The notes beneath the pieces were generated by a model, which saw only the letters and a program-made list of their open reading frames with translations, had not been told where the DNA came from and ran no database searches. From Athripsodes cinereus (lineage: Eukaryota; Arthropoda; Insecta; Trichoptera; Leptoceridae), in NCBI GenBank assembly GCA_947579605.1, contig OX388307.1:19073237-19137236 (forward strand): 64,000 nt of DNA, given 5' to 3'. Below are positions 25,311 through 36,478 of this stretch, one piece after another. Both the position numbers and the translations under genes were made by a program. The stretch's first letter is position 1. The number at the start of each line of letters is the position of its first letter.

Positions 25311-25443
25311 GAATAATTTATTATTGTGATTTTAAATAGTTAAAAGTGATCAAGTGAGTAAACTATAGTGCCAAAAATATTTTTGATAAGAATTTCAAAA
25401 ATTTATTCCAAAATAGGGAACATGGCGAGAATAAGATGCTGTC
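25311..25443 (+). CDS. Candidate first coding exon, 7 codons, phase-1 donor
   Basis: ATG at 25422 in a good context (GGGAACATGG) opens MARIRCC and reaches a strong donor, C/GTAAGTATT, at 25443/25444, leaving one base in the split codon (phase 1). The preceding ~110 bp carry AAAAGTGATCAAGTGAG-type words, which are common in insect 5' UTRs, and no upstream ATG close by. It resembles a 5' exon with a short cytoplasmic Cys-containing start. CD36-family proteins often begin with such a stretch, but this is a weak hint. The transcription start is not located; the next exon was not found in the window. Confidence 0.35.
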
Positions 25444-25730
25444 GTAAGTATTGTTTTATTAATATTTTATACATGATTACTTTCTAATATTTATAATTTG
25501 TCTATAATTACTAAGATTTCCAAGTTTTTTTTTCACACTATCATTTATTATGTAAGAGATATTCTTGTCTGCCTCTATACAACTATTTCAGTATAAAATT
25601 CGGAAAAACGCATTATTACTGATACCTCAAAAATATCTGTATGGAAAAGTTTTAGTGTTACCTATATGAGTTTAATAAATATAATTAATTTCAAAGCAAA
25701 ATAAGAGCCGCCCCCATTGGAATAATTGCT
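25444..25730. other. Intergenic or intronic, no feature seen
   Basis: Would be intron if the exon ending at 25443 is real. Nothing else was recognised. Confidence 0.5.
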
Positions 25731-25993
25731 AAATACTAACGAAATTTCACAACGAATCATTGGTACGCACTATCAGATTAGGACCAGAGATAGTACAAAC
25801 GATTCATTAGTACGAATCTATAATATTAACTTTTCGCAAACAAGTCATTTGCAAATTTACTAACGACTTGTATGCGAAAAGTTAATATTATAGATTCGTA
25901 CTAATGAATCGTTTGTACTATCTCTGGTCCTAATCTGATAGTACGTACCTACCAATGATTCGTTGTGAAATTTCGTTAGTATTTTTCTCAGTG
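25731..25993. mobile_element. Fold-back MITE family B, copy 1
   Basis: Two arms of about 117 bp, nearly perfect inverted copies (AATACTAACGAAATTTCAC at left, its complement at right), are separated by an ~18-bp spacer. Shared inner words are ATTAGGACCAGAGATAG and ACGATTCATTAGTACGAATC. The right end carries TTTTTCTCAGTG, the outer terminus seen complete at 62452-62687; the left outer CACTGAGAA is not preserved here. Non-coding and able to form a long hairpin. Confidence 0.85.
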
Positions 25994-28900
25994 TATAGTC
26001 AAGGGAAAATCAACCATGATTAACTCATCTATTTGAACCATATGTATATTTTCTGGTTTGTTTTTTTATCATTTATGATAAATATTATTCAAACAAAAGT
26101 ATTTTATCAAAACTTAAATTCTCATTTTTTTATACAATATTCACGTCTATAACAAATTATTTAGATACGTTGAATAAACAATATATTCCCTCGAAATCGA
26201 GCAATTTATACAAGTGACAACGTACACATGTTAATAAATAGGTACTTACAAAAAGGGAAATAAACTCATAATCACAAGTTTAATTCAAATAAAAATTGGA
26301 ATTATGACGATTAGTTACTATAGGTACGTTATTACGATTTGAAAAGAACAATTGGTCGGCTATTGTCCAGAGCATGTTTATGGAGTGCGTTGAGCTCTCT
26401 TACCTTGACATTCACAATGGATAGCAGACTAGTAGCGCTATGATGATGGTATCAGTATCTGGAGCATGTAATGTTAATACCATTACACAATGAGTTCACC
26501 CATCCGAGGGGCATTATGACTGTCAAAATCTCTGCGGGATTAGTATAATATGTTTGCATTATACATACATACATACATATTATTATTAACAATCAGGTCC
26601 GATTCCTGTAATAAATTTAACCACATTATATTTATTGTAATCATCAAGAGGAAAGTTGCAAACTTAAATCAATATAATCATAATACATAACCATAGATAT
26701 TTATATAGTTCGAAAACATATTTAACTTTTTACTCCATTTGCCTTCTATCTTTCCGCTTCGTATAATCCATCCAGAACTTTTATTTTAAACATATTTCTG
26801 CAAATCGGAGTTTAAATTCACTATTTACTTGTTAAACATGAACAATATACGTACCTAATATTTCAAACGTTGTTTTAAGCAAAAAAATACAAATACAATG
26901 GCATATAACTATATAGGTAGGTATATCGATCAAGAAAATAATTTAATATGGAGAATTACAAAACAAATACCAATAATATACATACGATACATAGGTATGT
27001 CTATACAAGTGTTTCAAATTTTTAAATCAAATAACACACAATATTTATTTGCTTATCTAGAGAGACATACAATTTATTTCAGTGGCAATTTAATGTTACA
27101 ATGGTGCCTCTGTTTATACTACATTTATATGTTGGTAATTATTTGCTCATCAAAAGTATTCACGAATTTTATTATGTTGGTACTTATCTACCGTATTAAC
27201 GATAATAGGCAAAGAGAAAACAATATGTTTGGTACGCTTTTACACTCGTTTGTTTTCTGGGGCTGTGTTACTCCGTATAGGCCTACTAATATAATAACAT
27301 TTACACGTTATTTATCTAAAGAACTTAACGGATTTTTATAATAAAAAAATAATAACCTATAATTCGAGATGAATGATGGCCATCCTAACGAGAACAAAAG
27401 TTACATGGAAAATTTTCATATAAAAATAATATTTTAATATTAAAATTAATTCAAAAATTTAGTTTCAAATTGTTTTACCGTTTAAACGCAGTTATTTAGA
27501 ATATAAATGTATTTTGTACTATGAGCTTATTACGTGAAAGCTAAAGTACCAACAAAAACAATAGAAAACTGCATCGTTAAGGATGCGTAGTAACGCCGAA
27601 ATAGTTTGGAAATGGGTTGGATGCAAGACTTTTCCCTCCCTATTCACTTCTAAAATCTTAACAAACCCGTAAACTTGAAGCGTGATGATTTAGTTAATTA
27701 AAATACTCTGTGCTTATTGTGTGGAATGTAGAGAGTGTTGTGCGAATGGTAGATATGTATAGGTACATACTTATGTAGATATATAAATGATATGACTTTC
27801 ATAGATTACAATCACAAGGTTGAATGATTACGATATAAATATCACCAGTGTTTGCAGCAATTATTCACTTTAATATCAATATATCATTTTATTAAGTGAC
27901 ACTTTACAAAAGACAAGACAGCAAAAGATTTACAATGATTACACTACTTGTGGATCAAATTATTGTTTTTGAACATAAAATTTAATAACTATTAACTATC
28001 ATAAACAAATAGGCTTTCTTGAAATATAGTTCATCAACCTAAACTACTTGCGGCTGAGATTATCGATTTTTGAGGTAAATAATCACATTTGTGGATACTT
28101 TTAATGAAATTGATATCATAAAAATACCATAAAACTATTAAGTCGGTAAAGAAAGTTCAAATTGAATTTAATTATTACCTCCTATGTTTCTCTTAGGGAC
28201 ATAGAGCATAAATTAACTTCTTCCATTTAGAGTGTCTTTAGGCAATTTTTTAAGATGCGCTGTTTTGTGGAAAAACAACTGCAAGCCAAAATAGTAAATT
28301 GCAAAGAAAACCTCATGCAAGAACATGTTTAGGTGATTTATTTGTAGGTATTTTAGTAACGCTTTTTAATTTTGACTTAGCAATGATTTTCAAATAATAA
28401 CGAGATTTTATATTTCGCCGTAAGTCATAATGTTTTCTTACATGAAAAATTTTGATAAATGAGAATGCTGGTTTTTATTTTTTAATATCGTTTATTGCAT
28501 TGCATAATATAGTTTATCGTCTATAGTTTATCTAAAAAAGGAAAGTCAATACCAAAATACATCGTTTCTAATTATAAAAAATCACAATTTGCACCCGTAA
28601 ATAAAAATTAAAGATAAAAAAATACCTACGATTATGTTATTAATTATTTTCATTTTAAAATAATCTCAGAATGGAGAAATAGGTCAATGGTAAACGATAC
28701 AGGAAAAAAGTAGTATTTCTCAGTAGAAAATAAGACGAGTAAATTGATTTTGTTTATAGCGTTTTCAATTTTATTTTTCCCTCTTCATATTATTTACTGC
28801 GTAGATTCACATTTTAATATAATACAAACATTTTGTTTATGGCGCCATCTATTTAAAATATCACAAAACTTTGTGATTTATATTATATTCCATCGACCGT

Positions 28901-29631
28901 GACTTAATAAAAGTATACGTATAGATCATAATACATGAGTACTATCTACAAAGTTATTGAAGCTTGAGGGTACTTTATTTATTTAATTTTATTGCACGAA
29001 ACTCTTTACAAAATTTTCTGACAGATGTCGTAGTAAAGAAATAAACCATATTATTCCTATTTCTGCTAAGAAAATCATAATATCAATATTAACCTTTTAG
29101 AATCGCATTATTTTGTTAATGGTTCTAGCTTTTTTCCTTAACGCTTATATTTTTTTATTTTTACAGGTGTGCGAATTTTACATTTCAATTGAATATCATT
29201 ATTATATATGATTTTCAAAAGCTTCAGGAAAATAAAATAAACGATAAACATTAAAATTTATTAAAATACATGTACTTGGTAAACGCAAAATTCTCTACCA
29301 GAAGGAAAACGTTTGGGTTCGTAGGTAGAGACCGCGCCTTTGCGATAAACTCGCCTTCTGTATATTGATGTATTTATCTTGAATGTATACCTTCTATGTA
29401 ATTGTTTTTAATCAATGTACAGTAAAAAAATAATAAATAAAATAAAAACATTTCTAGCGATCAAATATAGGTGGAAATATATGTGAAAATACTTAACGAG
29501 TGGCTTCCTAATTATTTCGAAACCTTTGAAAGAATTATAACGGATAGAAATATATAACAAATATATGTAGACACTTTTACCAACATTTGGTTCCTTCGGT
29601 TATATTTTTTATTAAATATACCTATGTTGAT
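25994..29631. other. Intergenic or intronic; one unusually long orphan ORF at 26898-27341
   Basis: AT-rich. An ATG-started 147-codon frame lies at 26898-27341 (see separate entry). A CATA simple repeat lies at about 26560-26580. Nothing else was recognised. Confidence 0.5.
26898..27341 (+). CDS. Orphan ORF of 147 codons, unknown, doubtful
   Basis: Starts ATGGCATATAAC and stays open for 147 codons, longer than expected by chance where stop codons are frequent. The product is rich in Ile, Tyr and Phe with hydrophobic stretches (CLYYIYMLVIIC; FIMLVLIY). That is what AT-rich DNA gives by default, so this is not evidence of a membrane protein. No domain, splice context or repeat match was recognised. 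Most likely a chance ORF. Confidence 0.15.
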   Translation: MAYNYIGRYIDQENNLIWRITKQIPIIYIRYIGMSIQVFQIFKSNNTQYLFAYLERHTIYFSGNLMLQWCLCLYYIYMLVIICSSKVFTNFIMLVLIYRINDNRQRENNMFGTLLHSFVFWGCVTPYRPTNIITFTRYLSKELNGFL

Positions 29632-29775
29632 TTTTGTTATAAATACAATATGACATGCACTTTTCACAGCAAGCGAATAGCTTGTGTCGTGAAAGAGGAG
29701 TTTGCCGACACTGGGATCGAACCCCACATGTCTTGTGCACCTACGAGGCCGAGACTGTACCTCCAGGCTACCGAC
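29632..29775 (-). mobile_element. tRNA-derived SINE copy 2
   Basis: On the minus strand: GTCGGTAGCCTGGAGGTA head with an A-box-like word, B box GGTTCGATCCC, body CTTTCACGACACAAGC, and a shortened tail. The region between head and B box is altered relative to the other copies. Confidence 0.8.
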
Positions 29776-30022
29776 AAAATTACAGTTTTTATTACATGTA
29801 GTTTATAAATATTATATAAAAATTATAAATTGGTGTTTTGTATAATTTTAGGAATACATATAGGTATCTACTTCTATTCGTGATATAATATTTGACTTAC
29901 GACTTCGGATTATCGCATATATGTAGATATATGATCACCTGCGTCCTCCAAACTATTTTAGATTGAATTCATGGAACTGAATCGAAATCTTATGGCAAGT
30001 ACTATGTTCTTTTCCTATCTAT
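29776..30022. other. Spacer between two SINE copies
   Basis: AT-rich, no feature seen. Confidence 0.6.
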
Positions 30023-30183
30023 TTTTTTTCTGGGTTTTGTTATAAACACAAATACAACCTTATACTCCTTTCACAGTAAGCGAAAAGCTTGTGTCGTGAA
30101 AGGGGAGTTTGCCGGCACCTGGGATCGAACCACGGACCCCTTATTCACGAGGCCGAGACTCTACCTCCAGGCTACCGACGAAC
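30023..30183 (-). mobile_element. tRNA-derived SINE copy 3, near full length
   Basis: On the minus strand it begins GTTCGTCGGTAGCCTGGAGG. It has a B box GGTTCGATCCC within a tRNA-like head of about 70 bp, then the body TTTCACGACACAAGCTTTTC and CTTACTGTGAAAGG. It ends TTTATAACAAAACCCAG followed by an A run. SINEs of this type are copied by RNA polymerase III from the A and B boxes and inserted by a partner LINE. Confidence 0.88.
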
Positions 30184-30889
30184 TCATTTGCTCAAATAAT
30201 ATATTGTTTATGCGAAGTGTCCATACATTGTATTATTTCCGACATAACGAATCACGCTTCCATAACAATACAGAGATGTCTTCGAGTAAGGATGAAGTCA
30301 GAATATTGTTTTTTATTTTATTTTAATTTGTATTAACATTATATTCATTTCTTGTACCTATTCTTATGCACAAGCCTTTAATACGCTTTAAATCAATTCA
30401 ATGTTCATGTCTATTTTCCTTTATTATGAATAATGCTATTATAATCTCTCACAATGTGAGAATAATATTCGTTAGTATTTTAGTAGGTCGACAAGTTTGT
30501 AAATCAGCTGATAGTTTTATACTTCCACTTGCAAATTACATCACAATGTTATTTTAATACTATGCTGAGAGTATTATAATAACACGTAGGTATAGTACTG
30601 AATATTTATGATAGTTTATATACCTACAATTCCTACAAATAATGAATTACAATTGTGTGTGTGTGTGTTTGGACTTATAATAAATAGTATTACAAGATAA
30701 ACTTTCACTGCCTAACACTTCATTAACACTCTTCAATCTTTCGTTTTGTTGTCTGTATAGGTAGGTAGGTATTCAGCTACTGGCTTCATGACACAATTTG
30801 AAACGTGCCGAATTTATTAGCCAACGTCATAAATGCTAATAATAATAATACTATTTTTTTAAGATTTACAATTGTTTAATACTTGCCAT
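30184..30889. other. Intergenic or intronic, no gene seen
   Basis: Contains a short GT repeat near 30653-30668 and TAGGTAGGTAGG near 30759. Nothing else was recognised. Confidence 0.6.
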
Positions 30890-30955
30890 TGGTCCGGTCC
30901 GCTGGTTGTCCCACTTATAGAATACGCCGTAATTATCTAGTAGGGGTAGTTGACA
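30890..30955 (+). mobile_element. Retroposon family A copy 4, short degenerate fragment
   Basis: GTCCGCTGGTTGTCCCACTT, then ATACGCCGTAATTATCTAGTAG matches the last ~60 bp of the family with several substitutions. Confidence 0.5.
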
Positions 30956-31029
30956 AATAACACTTCTAAGAAAGCTGTATGAATTTTCTTATTCATAAAT
31001 CAATAAAAAAAAATGATAATATTCAGGCA

Positions 31030-31246
31030 CAGCAGGGCTACTCTTGACAAAACTAAACACGATCTTAATCTAGTCTTGATCTTGATCGTACGACGCACGA
31101 AGTGACTATTGGCCAAAAATTCATGCAAACCGATCGCGCGTTAGCGGTATCGCGGTGTTTTTGACCATAGTGCCTTCGTGCGTCGTATGATCAAGATCAA
31201 GACTAGATTAAGATCGTGTTTGGTTTTGTCAAGAGTAACCCTGCTG
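31030..31246. mobile_element. Fold-back MITE with CAGCAGGG ends
   Basis: Two arms of about 80 bp are inverted copies with few mismatches: CAGCAGGGCTACTCTTGAC at left, and at right its complement with one change. Inner words GATCTTAATCTAGTCTTGATC and GTACGACGCACGAAG are mirrored. The centre (about 31113-31163) is GC-richer (CGATCGCGCGTTAGCGG). Total 217 bp, non-coding. No clear target duplication. Confidence 0.85.
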
Positions 31247-31344
31247 ATATAAGAAACGGCAGGTGGACGAAAAAAGAGAGATATTGTATGTATAAAATTT
31301 CAAATAAAGTTTGCCATACATACTAAATGTAATACTTTTTCAAG

Positions 31345-31440
31345 ACATGGAGAGGATAGCTTGAATTTTTATTACATGCAGTTAGTATGCTGGCTTTCTC
31401 ACTTTTGGGATAAGCTGTGATGGTTAACTGGTAGTAGATA
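31345..31440 (+). mobile_element. Retroposon family A copy 5, degenerate
   Basis: GGAGAGGATAGCTTGAAT, TACATGCAGTTAGTATGCTGG, GGGATAAGCTGTGATGG and a GGTAGTAGAT end match the family core and tail. No duplication was found. Confidence 0.65.
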
Positions 31441-32288
31441 TTAGAAACATTACAACAAATATTTTCCATAAATCGATCGTCTCTAGATTATATGACACGT
31501 TTTAGGAACATTCTAACATTGTTTTTAAAAATCTACAAAAAGATAATTTTTTTATGCAGTATTTATTACATACATGAAATTTATAATATTTTATATTTGT
31601 GATGAGAATCTAGTATTCATATATGTACCGGAAGTGTTTGAGGTTGAACACAGTTTTTATTATTGAACTGTTTATTAATGTATATTTTAATAGATCTACA
31701 CAGATTTAATATTATATGTAATTGACATACGACGGCTGTGTGGTAGAATGTATGTAGGTACTTACCTGTTCTTCACACAATAATTATCATAGGTATATCA
31801 GGTTGATAATAATATACAGCCACATAGCTAGATTTCCGTATACAATAAGTACCTTGATGGACTTGGACAAATCAACTACTTAATCTTACTTTAAGTAGAA
31901 ATCTTAGAAATAAAAAAAAACAAAAATCATCTTCTGTGAACCAAGCAACACGAAGTCTAATGTTTTATGAAACTTATTTTTAGAATAATGAGAATAAAGT
32001 CATATAAGAACGAAATCAAAACTGTAGATTAAAAAAAAATAGCTCACGATGTTTGCGATGAAATAGCAATTTTAATTAGTAATAATGATCTCGTGAAAAT
32101 GTACATTATAAATGAGACTGACAAAATATAGCATTTTAATTCATAGTATTAACAACTTGGTTTTGGAATTGAATACTATTTTTAAATAAGGCATTAAGTG
32201 CCAAAAACAAAAATTTGAGAAAAGTAGGAAGATCGGTTCTATGTATTATCTGTGTTTATTTCGCAGTAAGGTGACTATGCATATTAGA
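31441..32288. other. Intergenic or intronic, no gene seen
   Basis: AT-rich, no feature recognised. Confidence 0.6.
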
Positions 32289-32453
32289 GTTCGACGGTAG
32301 CCTGCGGGTAGAGTCTCAGCCTCATGAACAAGGGGTCCGCGGTTCGATCCCAGGTGCCGGCAAACTCCCCTTTCACGACACAAGCTTTTAGCTTACTGTG
32401 AAAGGTGTATAAGGTTGTATTAGGGTTTATAATAAAACCTAGATATATCTTTA
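32289..32453 (+). mobile_element. tRNA-derived SINE copy 4, near full length
   Basis: Head TTCGACGGTAGCCTGCGGG, B box GGTTCGATCCC at 32340-32350, body TTTCACGACACAAGCTTTTA, tail GTATTAGGGTTTATAATAAA and an A run. Orientation is opposite to copies 2 and 3, same as copy 1. Confidence 0.88.
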
Positions 32454-34664
32454 AAAAAATACATTGTCTACATAAAGATTGATACCTTTTAAAGATAATG
32501 AAGTTGGCCCTAGAGCCATGTTCATTTTTTTATAATTCTTTTCAATTCATGTGTCTGCTGTTATTTTAATAAAAAAAAGTTTAAATCAATTGTGAATTGT
32601 AAGTTTCATTTCTATTAAGAATTTACGTTATTTTTCTTAAAATAAAAATATTTAAACTCATAATTACATTTTACCTAATATCTCTATTTGAATATTCTGG
32701 TACTTAGTGCCTTATTATTAAAAATGTTATAAATTTATTTGCCTTCTTAGATAACACGAATCACTCGCGTTAGTTTCTCAGAGTTTTCAATGAATTTACA
32801 TTTACTGTGTGTAGGTATACAATTTCGTACAAAGCACACAAATAAACTATGTTTGAATGTGATTTAATTTACTGCCACAGAATTGATACCTGATTGAAAT
32901 GATTTTCATATTCTATCGTACAATAACTTTCTTTGACGTTTGGATCGTTCACACCTAAACAAATGTGGTTCGTGTTGTGTAGGCTCACTGTACCTAAACG
33001 TTATTTCGTGCAAGAATTTTAAATAAATCAACACGTGCTTATAATGAATCTTCGATTACAAATAAAACAAGTAAATCAACGGTTTCAACTTCAAGATTAA
33101 TTGATTTTATGTTAATAAATTAAAATACCCTAAACTTGAACCACTTTTTTTATTTAATTAATAATAAAATACTAGGTAAGTATCTCAATAATATACTATG
33201 AATTTATATATATAAAAAAAAACTTTTTAGCCTTTCACATACTGATAGTTTTGGACGACAACTGATTTTTTTAGACTAATGCTTGCAGACACATGACAAA
33301 ATAGATCAAGAATCAAGACAGTAATCTGCAAGTCATAAATTGTTATCAGCTGTTTTACTGCAGCAAGTCATTTTATTAAGTAGGCACAGTGTGGTTACAA
33401 AAGTAGGTTACGTGTAAAATAAATTATGTAAGCGAGAAGCTGCAAAAAAGTATAAATATAACACTTATAGTTAATCAAGATAAATTTCAACATTCTTTGT
33501 TCAAAAGTGATACTTTTCACATAAATGTGTGATGTTGTTTTGAACTTAGGTATATGTATTACCTCTACCACTACAAAGTACTCGTACTTTAACAAGATAT
33601 TCAAATAATTGAAGATTATTCTTTTATGTTACCATGAAGTAAAATAATGTTTTACGTTACCATAAAGTAAAAAAAGTAAATAAAAATTACATAATTTCAT
33701 CGACACAAGTACAATTATCACCAGAAATACTGTTTCATGTTAATATAAAAGATTTCATGTAAATGTCTTTCTTTATTGTAGCGTAAAATTAATGTAAATC
33801 AAAAATGTTTGAATTCTAAGTTAATATTTATATTATCATGCTTCAGATGTAATATTATCACACTTCATAGGTATGTTCTTATTTCTTTTATAGGTATGTA
33901 AGGAAAAGAACTCGTATATCTGTAATGAAAGTATAATATAAAAACAGATTTAGATTACAAGTAGTGATTCCTTAGAATGTTTGATTATATACCTACATCT
34001 TTGTAGTTGTATACATGATTAGAGCATTATCATATACCTATATAGGTGTGTAAGTTCTTTGGTGACCAATGATGTGTGTATGCAAATGTAGATATATGTA
34101 CGTGTCTACCTAAAGGTAATATGTATGCGAGTTACTAACTGCCTTTTTGCCTCTGTCTTTTGCAATATAACGTGTGTGATGTATTGAGGTGCACATATTT
34201 GCAAACGGAGGAGGTCAATGAAGTTTATTAAAAATGTTCAGTCAGCCATTTCAGAAGTAGATAAATATCAATCTTATAATTTTTATATTGCTGGTGTAGT
34301 AAAAATTTGTAAAAAAATATAACCGACATATATAAAATATCATCTCAATGAAGTTATCTAAAAATATTGTTTATGGAAGTACATAGACATTAATGATTTG
34401 TCTCAGGAATATCTAACTGTAAGTTATAATAATGTAACATGAGAGATCCGTTTATTTACTCAACTCTCGAGTTTTGAAAGCATATTTAGACAGAAATCTA
34501 AACCTTTTTAAGACAGGAACAGCAATGAAAGAAATTCTTCCTGCTAGCCTTCGTCTTTTCAAACAGCCAATAAATAAATTGGTTATACCTATGAAGGACT
34601 TATTGTAAAACCATTCTTATAATTTAGTTTTTAAGTTAATACATGAACCAATTTACAAATATTC
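32454..34664. other. Intergenic or intronic, no gene seen
   Basis: AT-rich with TAGGTA/TACCTA words near 33990-34110. Nothing else was recognised. Confidence 0.6.
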
Positions 34665-34856
34665 TTAATGGTATTCTGTGTCGCAATAATGGGTGTTGGG
34701 TCGGCTGCTCGGAGTCTTAGAGTTATCCACAGGTGAGGCAATGTTGTCTTGTAAACTATCGACCAACCGGTTGGCGGTTAGTTTCAATCCGCGCTTCGAT
34801 GTGAGGAGGCCACTTGGCGATACATTCACATAATATTCATAACAAATAAAAATCAT
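34665..34856 (-). pseudogene. Unidentified coding-like fragment
   Basis: A 63-codon minus-strand frame over a locally GC-richer, less repetitive stretch. Its core reads VSPSGLLTSKRGLKLTANRL and then DSLQDNIASPVDNSKTPS, with balanced amino-acid composition unlike the chance ORFs around it. No splice acceptor is evident upstream and no domain was recognised. It may be a remnant of a transposable-element protein or of a host gene. Confidence 0.3.
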
Positions 34857-36156
34857 TTCACACAGTAAATAATATTTAATAATAATAACATATTGTAAAT
34901 AATTTATTAAACAAATAATAATCTGTGTTTTTATTCATGTGTTTTGTGTTTAATAGTCAGTGATGAATATTTTGTTATTCAACAATTTCTGTGAAAATAT
35001 TGAAATAAATTTAAATTTCTCAAATAATCGTAAATTTGAAAGAAGGAAATCGTTGAAATGATAATATTATGTTGCTGCACAGATTCAGATAGATCATTAT
35101 GATTTTTTTCGGCCTATTACTGCAATTTTTTTGTAATCATGTCTACTAATGTATAGAAAATAATTACCTGCTTAGTTTATCTAATTACATTATACTCACA
35201 AGTTTATAAATCTCTGCCTCATCTTTGTTGATGAATATTGTAATGATTTTATATTATGTATCTGAATACTAATGTAGTAACGAATTTCTCATATACCCAT
35301 TGTCACGTCACATAGGTAGGTATATTATTACGTAGGTATGTATTACGTATCCTGCAATTGTTATGGCTCACGACATAGATATTAGTAGAAGAAATTGTCA
35401 ATCGTGATTCATTGTACGAAAAGAAAGTACTCGTACATCAACATGTATCTAATTGTATAAACACCTGTACAATGTGCATATTAGAGTTACACTTATGTAC
35501 AAATTACTTGACGAGTGATCATAGCAAATTTTTCTCATGCTGAGTTTTATTACCACGTATCTGATTATTATTTCTTATACCGTTGATCAATTAACCTTAC
35601 AGAATCACATAACCATAATAATATAAAATCCTGCCGAGTGGGTCTAAAAATTTACTTTTGATTGCACCTAAAAACATAACTAGCTAAGTTTATTATTTAA
35701 GTTTTCCTGTTCTTGTACTTTTTTTAGTTTTTTCCCCGATTTGCATATTGTGACATTCATAAACTCGATGTTAAAAGTTGATTTTTTAAACGTTCGTTTT
35801 TTATTATCCTTATATCATAGTAAGATAATGTTAGCTAATAAATTATATCGAAAATTTTATTTAATCGGATTCTATGGATTAAGCAACAACCTAAATAAAG
35901 GTTTTTTTTTTTAAAACATGTATCTGAATTAAATATAAATCCAATAACACCCTATAAACCATCACCATAAGCAATATGATTGTGTTGTTAAGGTGGAGTA
36001 GGTCAGCAAGGGTTATATTATAGCCCGGGATTTCTCTATTAAAGGTCCGACACTCAACCAACCATCCAGACTATCGACTGTCTCAAATTTGGTTGGTTTT
36101 ATCCCTAATATTCAGTTGTAAAGGCAATATTAATATCTCTCTTCCAAGTCGGTCCC
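34857..36156. other. Intergenic or intronic, no gene seen
   Basis: AT-rich, no feature recognised. Confidence 0.6.
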
Positions 36157-36478
36157 TCAATGCTGAGGATCGTGACCACCATGACCCCAACCACGCGACA
36201 AGCTCTTCCACCGCGCCCTGTCGTCTGCCTGCCTAAACGCCTTATGCACTGTACCCCCTGCAGCATCTCTCACATTATCTGACCATCTTGTTGTTGTATT
36301 CGGCCTCTGCTTCTTCTTCCTTCTACTCCACCAGACAAAGTATTTTTTTCCCGATTGTCTGGCTCACGTCTTATAATATGTCCGAATAAGCTTAATATGC
36401 GTCTTTGACATACTACAGACAGTCGAGCCTGTATCTGGAGCTCAGCCGAGATTGACACATTAATTTTTTCGGAATACT
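36157..36478 (-). mobile_element. LINE fragment: reverse transcriptase C-terminus ending HDPQH
   Basis: On the minus strand one frame gives QRRILSLFGHIIRREPDN and then VEGRRSRGR. After one frameshift near 36270-36290 the other frame gives RWSDNVRDAAGG, ADDRARWKSL and a final HDPQH before the stop at 36159-36157. The order FGHI...GRRSRGR...RWSD...RW...HDPQH is that of the C-terminus of widespread insect LINE reverse transcriptases. Dead copy: frameshifted and 5'-truncated. Confidence 0.88.
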
